Assembly (NCBI GenBank): GCA_964358855.1 | Contig: CAYHQQ010000098.1 | Location: forward strand, 1-12,257 | DNA length: 12,257 nt | Reading direction: 5' to 3' | Source of the DNA: UBA2396 sp038042175 | Lineage (GTDB): Bacteria; Planctomycetota; Phycisphaerae; Phycisphaerales; UBA1924 | Part shown: in pieces, positions 6,300 to 12,257 of the stretch | Layout: every line of letters begins with the position of its first letter | Position numbering within the stretch: the first letter of the stretch is position 1 | The notes under the pieces: generated by a model | Database searches by the model: none | Told to the model about the DNA's origin: nothing | What the model saw: the letters and a program-made list of their open reading frames with translations, nothing else | Program-made: the position numbers and the translations under genes

Positions 6300-6329
6300 A
6301 CGTTAGGCAGGGGAAATTTCCCCGGTCAA
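6300..6329 (-). promoter_or_regulatory. Promoter P1 of cassette A with palindromic operator in the spacer
   Basis: On the minus strand, TTGACC (6329-6324), 18 bases, TAACGT (6305-6300). The spacer holds the perfect 14-bp palindrome GGGGAAATTTCCCC (6310-6323), directly adjoining the -35 box. Cassette B has TTGACC-18-TAGCGT in the same place, with a different inverted repeat. A bound regulator would sit between the two promoter elements, so repression or MerR-type distortion are both conceivable. The start codon lies about 27 bases past the -10, giving a short leader. Confidence 0.6.
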
Positions 6330-6405
6330 GTTAGAAGTCGCAGGAAGTGCACAAAATACTTGAATAGCCGGATGGCATAGTAATGTGTCATAACGTGAAG
6401 AATTG

Positions 6406-6419
6406 GCACAAGATTGTGC
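6406..6419. promoter_or_regulatory. Upstream inverted repeat of P1, possible activator site
   Basis: GCACAA-GA-TTGTGC, perfect six-base arms, 76 bases upstream of the -35 box. The corresponding part of the P2 upstream region contains GCACA-GATT-TGTGC (9911-9924). The intervening DNA is AT-rich for this genome and carries further TTGTGC/TGGCACA half-sites. Confidence 0.5.
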
Positions 6420-6429
6420 AGCGGTGAGT

Positions 6430-6645
6430 GTGCGGAGAAGGGGGACTTGGGTGGCCGTGAGTCGATGGACTGCGGATGTCGGCGCATCAGGGTCGGATGT
6501 CAGAGTGAATGGCGGAGATGTGAAATCTGGAATCTGAAGCGACTTGGATTGCACGTGCGCGGAGAAATTGGGCGATGGTGATTGGCCCCTTCGTGCATCG
6601 GAGTACCGGCGCATGAAAGACCCCGCACGAGCGGGCGGGCGAGAG
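6430..6645. terminator. Region between P1 and the HTH gene, with a weak hairpin
   Basis: There is no convincing gene in this stretch. Past the HTH gene stop, CCCGC-ACGA-GCGGG (6622-6635) forms a short stem followed on the minus strand by only a three-base T run, so it is a poor terminator candidate. The rest is the distal part of the P1 upstream region. Confidence 0.25.
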
Positions 6646-7221
6646 TCAGACCCCGAAGGCCTTGAGCTCTTTGGCAATGTCGTCCATCAGCTCCGCAAAC
6701 TCTTGCGGCTGGTGAGCTTCCTGGAGGCACTGGTTGATCGCAAACACAACTTCAGCATTCCAGCTCTCTTCCGGACGAAGGAGGCTATTCTGAACGAGCC
6801 AGTAGCTCACCGCACACCAGGGCCAAAGAGGCGCGCGATCGGACAGGTGGCATGCAGGTGGCGGGAACCCACCGGGCCCACGTTTGCCGGAAATGTATTG
6901 GTGCACGAGTTGGCGGCTTCGATTGATGCGTCTCGCAATATCAGACTGAGTGACCAGGTTGCACTCGTCCACCCGAAGAACCTGGGCGGAAGTCTTTGAA
7001 GCTTGCACATCTCGAATCGCGGTCAGGATCGCATCCTTGAGAGACGGGGCGGAACGGCTGAATTCCACGTAAAGCAAACCATACTGGATGGACAGGGTGG
7101 CGTCGTCGCATCCTGCTTTGAACATGGCGTCCATGACCGAGGGGGACAATTCGTCAATCCCGCCGACAATCAGAGCAAAGTCGAACTCCCGCGGACACCC
7201 CTGATTGGATCTCGACTGCAT
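6646..7221 (-). CDS. Helix-turn-helix protein, probable partner/antitoxin of the HicA-like gene
   Basis: 191 residues from the ATG at 7221, chosen because GGGAG lies eight bases upstream; a GTG at 7230 sits right against that same Shine-Dalgarno. Residues ~12-75 (FDFALIVGGIDE, MDAMFKAGCDDATLSI, LLYVEFSRSAPSLKDAILTAIRDV) form a compact alpha/beta domain. Residues ~89-111 (LVTQSDIARRINRSRQLVHQYISG) are a clear helix-turn-helix, followed by the conserved GKRGPGGFPPPACHLSD and WPWCAVSYWL. I recognise this architecture as a widespread family usually found next to a short HicA-like protein, as here. The likely role is DNA binding at the operon's own operator and neutralisation of the partner. The spacing to the upstream gene is 24 bases. 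The C-terminal 40 residues are helical and acidic. Confidence 0.65.
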   Translation of the reverse strand: MQSRSNQGCPREFDFALIVGGIDELSPSVMDAMFKAGCDDATLSIQYGLLYVEFSRSAPSLKDAILTAIRDVQASKTSAQVLRVDECNLVTQSDIARRINRSRQLVHQYISGKRGPGGFPPPACHLSDRAPLWPWCAVSYWLVQNSLLRPEESWNAEVVFAINQCLQEAHQPQEFAELMDDIAKELKAFGV

Positions 7222-7245
7222 GCTGTTCACTCCCTTGCGGATCCC

Positions 7246-7494
7246 TTAAGGCTCTTCGCCCTCCTCTTTCCGGTGATCGCACGCGTCAACCCGATTTCGG
7301 ATTTGCCGAGCATGGTTTCCCGAGTTCTTAGGCGTCGACCATACACCGACGATGCACCCTTCGCGGGTCGCGCGCGGACAGAGCAAGTGCGCCCACGCGT
7401 GACCGCTGGACATCTCGACTCGCCATCCAAGCTGCTCGGCGTACTGCACCGACTTCTCGACCTCAGCTTTCGGGTGTCGAGGTCTTTTCGACAT
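7246..7494 (-). CDS. HicA-like small protein, probable toxin of a two-gene module
   Basis: 82 residues from ATG at 7494, with AGGGG six bases upstream. The protein starts with a basic helix (RHPKAEVEKSVQYAEQLGWRVE), then SSGHAWAHLLCP, a strand IVGVWSTPKN, and NHARQIRNRVDAC. The order helix / GW-x-V / S-[GS]-H / P-x-N / helix with R is the outline of HicA-type mRNA interferases, where the His after GS is catalytic; here the His of SGHAW is the candidate. It is longer at both ends than classical HicA and lacks the VPRH sequence, so it is a divergent relative at best. It is the first gene of a pair with the HTH gene at 6646 and is preceded by an inverted repeat. Toxicity is inferred from family and context only. 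Confidence 0.6.
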   Translation of the reverse strand: MSKRPRHPKAEVEKSVQYAEQLGWRVEMSSGHAWAHLLCPRATREGCIVGVWSTPKNSGNHARQIRNRVDACDHRKEEGEEP

Positions 7495-7509
7495 ACGGTA
7501 CCCCTAGCG

Positions 7510-7523
7510 TTGACACTTGTCAA
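7510..7523. promoter_or_regulatory. Inverted repeat upstream of HicA-like gene, operator candidate
   Basis: TTGACA-CT-TGTCAA, perfect six-base arms, ends 15 bases before the ATG at 7494 and touches the region of the expected -35/-10. The position fits autoregulation by the HTH protein encoded in the same operon. Confidence 0.5.
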
Positions 7524-7952
7524 GCAAAGTGTGCCCCCTGAGCCGTTCTCGGGCTTCTGTTGGGCGGAAGGACTCACGCACGCCTGATAACCGCTCGGCT
7601 GTCGCGAACAGCGCCAACGTCGGCAAGGTCGCGAGCTACGCTCGGTTCCAGCGTCGCGAGGGGGAAAGCCAAGGGCAATTCAACTTCACGTTTGGGACGA
7701 TCTTTGAGGCTGGGGATGTACAACTCGACCGAGGATGAACACTTTCAGGCGCACATCGATGAACAAGTGTTCCGGTTCAATCACGCCCTTCGCCGCCAGT
7801 ATCGCGTCGACCTCACGCGGCTTGTTCACGATCTGTTCCGCCGAATGTCTTGTCCGCTTCAACTTCGAGAGTCTCCTGGGCCCGTCCCGGTCCCGTCGGG
7901 ACTCTCATCGTTGGTGGCGCAGGATTTGGGGGCAGGCCAGGAGCACAGTCAC
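7524..7952. other. Gene-poor decayed region
   Basis: No intact gene is visible on either strand. The stretch contains the possible transposase scrap at 7713-7784. It also holds the place where the body of a third Cys-rich peptide gene would be expected (minus strand from 7952), but the sequence there is unrelated and hits a stop after 15 codons. Confidence 0.45.
7713..7784 (+). pseudogene. Possible IS1595/ISXO2-type transposase fragment
   Basis: The translation GMYNSTEDEHFQAHIDEQ followed by VFRFNH resembles the end of IS1595-family DDE transposases, where G-x-Y-H-x-x-x-x-x-H-[LF]-x-x-[YH]-[LI]-x-E-x-x-[FY]-R-[FYW]-N is conserved. Neither the catalytic residues nor terminal inverted repeats are seen and the flanks are not in the expected frame, so this would be a remnant of about 24 codons. 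A chance match is possible. Confidence 0.35.
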
Positions 7953-8091
7953 GGTCAATCCTATCTGAAATCAGGACGTTGAAAGGAAAGCTCAGAGCTC
8001 ATGGCGGGGGATCGTCTCGGCCGCATGACGCTTGAACTGTGGAAACGCGAAACACGATCCGAAGGGCGCCACAGGGGCGCGTGGGTTTGTC
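7953..8091 (-). pseudogene. Relic of a third cassette: gene 1 tail plus leader of a lost Cys-rich gene
   Basis: Directly after the prepilin B stop, the minus strand reads PFGSCFAFPQFKRHAAETIP and ends at 7992, matching in layout the anchor-plus-basic tail of the exported protein (FGLAGFRRWKLRRSAEA). It is followed by the leader of the Cys-rich gene: bases 7953-7977 match 9515-9539 at 23 of 25 positions. The start codon position has changed from ATG-AGT to GTG-ACT, and the frame closes 15 codons later. So the beginning of gene 1 and the whole Cys-rich body are gone. Confidence 0.55.
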
Positions 8092-9051
8092 TCAACGACT
8101 GCGGACATCGCGGCCGCGGACGCCGTCGATGGTGTGGAGGGCGCCGTATTCGCCGTTGGTGTGGACTTGGATGCTGCCGGGGTAATCGCCATCGCTGTCG
8201 GGGTAGCCCGGGAGAATGCTTGAGAGCTTGATGGTGGCGCTGCCATCGACGAACTGGCACTCGGTGGTGAGGCTGGAGGTTGAGTCGGCCTGTGAGCCCA
8301 GGCGGATCTCGAGCGGGTAGCTGGAGAAGAGAAGAACCTTCAGCGAAGGGAAGGAGACCTCGCTCAGGCGTGTGGGGCGACGTTGCTCGATGCCTGTTCG
8401 TGTCGATTCGTTCCAGAATTCCGGGCGGGCGATGAAGGTGCATGCGTACCAGTAGGATGTCGGGCCGCCGAGTCCGGTGACGTCTGGATAGCCGGCAGGA
8501 AAGCCGGGGCCATAGAAAGCCTTTGATCCCCAGTCGCCGTTGTAGTAGCGATCTGCGAGGGCGTAGTTCCAGAGGCAGTGGGCATGGTGATAGTACTGGA
8601 ACGAAACTGTTCGCAGACGAATCTCGCATTGGATCGTCGAATCGCCCACAGGCGATGCAAAGAAGGGAAAGGAGTCCGCCCAATCGGCGTTGTACATGGA
8701 GAAGACGCCGCCGTGCTGGCGGAGTTGCGAGAGCGAGACCGATCGCCGGGCTGCATCTCGGGCCATCGCCAAGGCGGGAAAGACGAGGGAAATCAGGACT
8801 CCGATGATTCCGAGGCATACCAGGAGTTCGATGAGCGTGAAGGCCGAGCTCCGGCGGTGAACCGGAGCCCGGGGATTGAGCGTGGAAGCGCATCGGGGCT
8901 CAGTGTCGCTCCGAGCAACCGCCACATTGGGGGTGATCGGCACGTGTCGACCGAAGTCCGTCGTGCGGCTTGCGCCGTGGCCTGCCTCGTCGCCAAGGAA
9001 GAGAAGTGGAGATGCACAAGCGATCGGACGAAGCTTTGCTTGAGCGGTCAT
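8092..9051 (-). CDS. Prepilin-like protein (cassette B) with long leader and no MauE domain
   Basis: 319 residues; ATG at 9051 has AGGGAG seven bases upstream. Residues 1-70 are a long, unusual leader without clear membrane helices, containing PRAPVHRRSS just before the processing site. The prepilin motif is SSAFTLIELLV: Ala at 70 in place of the usual Gly, Phe at 71, Glu at pilin position 5, then a hydrophobic helix (79-95). The head is homologous over its full length to the head of the fusion protein at 3300-4586. Shared blocks include RDAARRS/REAARRS, LRQHG, YNADWAD/YHSDWAD, WNYALAD-YYNG-W-SKAF, YPDVTG, WYAC-F, RPEFWN-STRTGI-QRRPTR, EVSFPSLK, SSYPLE, LTTECQFVDGSAT and HTIDGVRGRDV-SR. It follows the Cys-rich peptide gene by 67 bases. 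It may be a minor pilin or pseudopilin whose partner assembly genes are elsewhere. Confidence 0.8.
   Translation of the reverse strand: MTAQAKLRPIACASPLLFLGDEAGHGASRTTDFGRHVPITPNVAVARSDTEPRCASTLNPRAPVHRRSSAFTLIELLVCLGIIGVLISLVFPALAMARDAARRSVSLSQLRQHGGVFSMYNADWADSFPFFASPVGDSTIQCEIRLRTVSFQYYHHAHCLWNYALADRYYNGDWGSKAFYGPGFPAGYPDVTGLGGPTSYWYACTFIARPEFWNESTRTGIEQRRPTRLSEVSFPSLKVLLFSSYPLEIRLGSQADSTSSLTTECQFVDGSATIKLSSILPGYPDSDGDYPGSIQVHTNGEYGALHTIDGVRGRDVRSR
8104..8140. repeat. 37-bp perfect repeat shared with 3312-3348
   Basis: This is the second copy of the segment encoding the prepilin C-terminus. The sequences diverge immediately on both sides of the segment. Confidence 0.7.
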
Positions 9052-9118
9052 CTTTGAACTCCCTCTCCAGCGATTTCACGTTGCTTGGGGAATGGGGACG
9101 AGCTGTTGAAGCGCCGAG

Positions 9119-9514
9119 TTACTGGTTGGCGCCAACGCACGCATCCCCGGTTGGAACTTGGCTCTGGCATGTCTTCACGAAGGTGGCGACATCGACGCAA
9201 CTTCCGAGCTGGGGCCCGCAGGTTCGGGTCGTCCAAATGTGAGAGGTCGTGGTGGTGAGAAATTGCGTCTGCCCCGCGCCGCCTGGCTGGGTGAGCTTCA
9301 CTTTGTGGATCGTGACGGGCCCTCCGACGGCCGAGCTTTCACATGACCAACCGTCCCCGCAGTCAACGCTGACGGTGGCGCAGCACACCTGTGTTCCATT
9401 GCTCACAAAGCAATCCGGCACCGCGAACGCAGCCGTCCCACCGGCGACCACAAAGGCGAGGGTCGAGAGGAGCGAAGCCGCACCGCGATTCATCATCCGA
9501 GTAATCACACTCAT
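9119..9514 (-). CDS. Cysteine-rich exported peptide (cassette B)
   Basis: 131 residues from ATG at 9514, preceded by AAAGGA with a seven-base spacer as in cassette A. The signal peptide (MNRGAASLLSTLAFVVAGGT, cleavage AFA|VPDC) is nearly the same as in the paralogue. The mature part has nine cysteines in the same order: PDC-FVSNG, VCCAT, VDC, WSC, TRTCG, GSCVDV, VKTC and DACVG. The sixth cysteine of cassette A is absent here (SHIWTTR instead of STCIYTTR). With nine cysteines, one should be free, or could link two molecules or bind a cofactor. The C-termini of both paralogues are strikingly similar (CV-V-T-V-TC-S-VP-G-CVG), so this half is probably the functional core. It is placed between a relic of gene 1 and the prepilin gene. 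Confidence 0.75.
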   Translation of the reverse strand: MSVITRMMNRGAASLLSTLAFVVAGGTAAFAVPDCFVSNGTQVCCATVSVDCGDGWSCESSAVGGPVTIHKVKLTQPGGAGQTQFLTTTTSHIWTTRTCGPQLGSCVDVATFVKTCQSQVPTGDACVGANQ

Positions 9515-9532
9515 GGTCAATCCTTTCCGAAA

Positions 9533-9763
9533 TCAGGACACGCAAAGAAAAACACCGAACTCAGGGCCGGGATACGCCCCGGCTGTACGACGATTGATGC
9601 GTCGAAAATGGAACCCCGGCCCAAAGCCCACAAGACACCACGTGCGATCGGGCGGGGCCGAACTCGGGTGAGCGAGGATCACGCGAGTGAGGTGCGCGAG
9701 CGACGCGTTTGTCGCGCGTGCGAGTCGGCTCATCCGGTACCCGGCATCGTCCTGAAGCATCAT
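9533..9763 (-). pseudogene. Internally deleted relic of the exported-protein gene (cassette B gene 1)
   Basis: The start region (TGGGAG, spacer, ATG at 9763) lies in the same place relative to promoter P2 as the start of the 386-residue gene relative to P1. The end of the frame (CLVGFGPGFHFRRINRRTAGA) parallels the end of that gene (CVLAGFGLAGFRRWKLRRSAEA). The middle of about 300 residues is missing. The original stop has changed from TAA to TAT, so the frame runs on 13 codons to a TGA at 9533. The predicted 76-residue product has no signal peptide and no functional body. It could still matter as a translated leader for the Cys-rich gene. Confidence 0.55.
9566..9583 (-). repeat. Conserved hairpin in cassette B leader
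   Basis: GCCGGG/CCCGGC around ATACGC, the counterpart of the cassette A hairpin at 5105-5124 (AGCCGAG/CTCGGCT around TTACGC). Covariation of A-T to G-C pairs keeps the stem. Confidence 0.5.
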
Positions 9764-9790
9764 GGCCACGCTCCCAATCGAGATCGGGTT

Positions 9791-9820
9791 ACGCTAGGGA
9801 TAGGAAATATCCCTGGTCAA
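9791..9820 (-). promoter_or_regulatory. Promoter P2 of cassette B with inverted repeat in the spacer
   Basis: On the minus strand TTGACC (9820-9815), 18 bases, TAGCGT (9796-9791). The spacer contains AGGGATA-GGAAA-TATCCCT (read on plus, 9796-9814) with perfect seven-base arms, at the same place as the P1 palindrome though with different bases. Element spacing is identical to P1. Confidence 0.6.
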
Positions 9821-9910
9821 GCGGGAGAGTGCCACAAAGTGCAAATTATGTGCGACGGGCCGAAGATAAGTGTGGTGCTGCAAAGATGTGTGTTACATCT
9901 TGGCATGACT

Positions 9911-9924
9911 GCACAGATTTGTGC
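9911..9924. promoter_or_regulatory. Upstream inverted repeat of P2
   Basis: GCACA-GATT-TGTGC, 90 bases upstream of the P2 -35 box. It is the counterpart of 6406-6419. A further half-site-like GTGCCACAAAGTGCA lies closer to the promoter (around 9830-9844). Confidence 0.45.
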
Positions 9925-10032
9925 CACGGAGATGAGCGGGTTGAGTGTCGAAGGTGGGCTGGGGCGCGTTTGGAGCAGTGTGTTGGGCCGCGGCGCACGA
10001 GCGAGGTCGAAGGCGCTATTTTGGGGACGGCG

Positions 10033-10257
10033 TGGAGGGCGGGGCACGCCGTCGATGATTTTGATGTGGTCGACGACGAGGCCGCCGCCGGTGATGGTGG
10101 AGGCCCCGGGCGAGCCTGGGCGTTGCTGGGGGCCGCCGGCGGCTTGGTCTTCGGCGGCGAAGTCGTAGTCGGGGGGGTAGATGGTGTAGCCGTCTTCGTG
10201 GCCGGTGAGTTCGACGTGGTGGTTGGGGAAGGGCCTGAAGTCTACGAGAACGGGGAA
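10033..10257 (-). pseudogene. Truncated coding fragment of unknown protein
   Basis: About 75 codons with strong G/C third positions: FPVLVDFRPFPNHHVEL, GHEDGYTIYPPDYDF, a Gln/Gly/Pro-rich stretch, then GGGLVVDHIKIIDGVP. The frame stays open to 9817, but its last ~65 codons overlap the conserved P2 upstream region and look non-coding. No start with a Shine-Dalgarno is seen; upstream lie hairpin elements, as with the truncated Rhs frame. The IIDGV near the end recalls TIDGV at the prepilin C-termini, but this is too short to claim homology. The family is unknown. Confidence 0.35.
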
Positions 10258-10341
10258 TGTGGGTGAAAGTCGTGTGACTGATGCTCTGAGTTGGGCAGAC
10301 AGTTGAAACAATCTGACACGAAGGGTTATCGAGGAACTCCG

Positions 10342-10359
10342 TCGCCCCTGCCGGGGCGA
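10342..10359. repeat. Hairpin TCGCCCC/GGGGCGA
   Basis: Perfect seven-base arms around TGCC. It is the first of three hairpins in 100 bases after the mutase gene. The combination (GCCCC-TGCC-GGGGC, then CCACGGG...CCCGTGG, then GTCCC-TTC-GGGAC) looks like an interspersed element that I associate with planctomycete intergenic DNA. Confidence 0.55.
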
Positions 10360-10379
10360 GTCAATTCAAAGGCGGTTTT

Positions 10380-10415
10380 CCACGGGTTTCGCTCGAAGAC
10401 TCGCTCCTCCCGTGG
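10380..10415. repeat. Hairpin CCACGGG/CCCGTGG
   Basis: Seven-base arms around a 22-base loop that contains TCGAAGACTCGC. The same 12 bases occur inside the insertion in the mutase gene (around 10986-10997), which links the two elements. Confidence 0.5.
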
Positions 10416-10425
10416 CTACACCCCG

Positions 10426-10442
10426 TCGTCCCTTCGGGACGA
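10426..10442. repeat. Hairpin TCGTCCC/GGGACGA
   Basis: Perfect seven-base arms around TTC, 45 bases past the mutase stop. No T-run follows, so Rho-independent termination is doubtful, but the stem could still protect the mutase message. Confidence 0.5.
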
Positions 10443-10487
10443 AAGGCATGAAGCCAAGGTCAGTTCATGGCGTTCCCTGACTGTCAT

Positions 10488-12257
<1,770 letters not shown>

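Noticed and set aside
9817..10032. C-terminal extension of the open frame beginning near 10311
   Set aside because: It runs through the conserved P2 upstream region, loses coding character and has no homologue in the equivalent place at P1.

Overview
The window is GC-rich DNA with long G-rich/C-rich codon bias. It carries prepilin-like proteins with FTLIE-type N-methylation signals, an Rhs C-terminus with EF-hand (dockerin-like) calcium loops, and small interspersed hairpin elements of the kind common in Planctomycetota. I infer a planctomycete, possibly Phycisphaerae, and probably a contig from a draft or metagenome assembly. The last 55 bases exactly repeat an internal 55-mer, which looks like an assembly-graph end. 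The taxonomic call rests on remembered family resemblance, not on a marker gene.

Layout. 1-515 (+): C-terminal part of a DNA methyltransferase, cut by the left edge. It converges stop-to-stop on 516-1448 (-), a protein with a helical N-terminal domain and a very long proline-rich middle. 1449-2240: mostly non-coding, with a short Rhs relic and one small + strand gene (1930-2145). 2240-3078 (-): C-terminal fragment of an Rhs/YD-repeat protein whose stop overlaps (ATGA) the start of a 124-residue gene placed where an immunity gene would be. 3085-3240: hairpin elements.

3300-6330 (-) is a complete three-gene cassette A. It has promoter P1, an exported single-span protein (6273-5113), a cysteine-rich exported peptide (5059-4649), and a fusion of a MauE/DoxX-like four-helix membrane domain with a prepilin (4586-3300). 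6646-7494 (-) is a two-gene module resembling a HicA-like toxin with a helix-turn-helix partner, preceded by an inverted-repeat operator candidate. 7500-7950 holds no intact gene, only a possible IS1595-type transposase scrap. 7937-8091 is a relic of a third cassette (tail of the first gene plus the leader of the Cys-rich gene). 8092-9820 (-) is cassette B: promoter P2, an internally deleted relic of the first gene, an intact Cys-rich paralogue, and a prepilin paralogue without the MauE domain.

9956-10487 holds a truncated coding fragment and three hairpins. 10488-12257 (-) is the catalytic large subunit of a coenzyme-B12-dependent methylmalonyl-CoA mutase. It carries an in-frame insertion of about 53 codons made of hairpin DNA and is cut by the right edge.

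How the parts fit. Cassettes A and B look like amplified copies of one system: a periplasmic or surface-anchored protein, a secreted disulfide-rich peptide and a (pseudo)pilin, in one case physically joined to a thiol-redox membrane domain. The two promoters share -35, spacer length and -10, and each has a palindrome in the spacer, so the copies are probably co-regulated. I do not recognise this gene combination as a described system; it is the most interesting content of the window.
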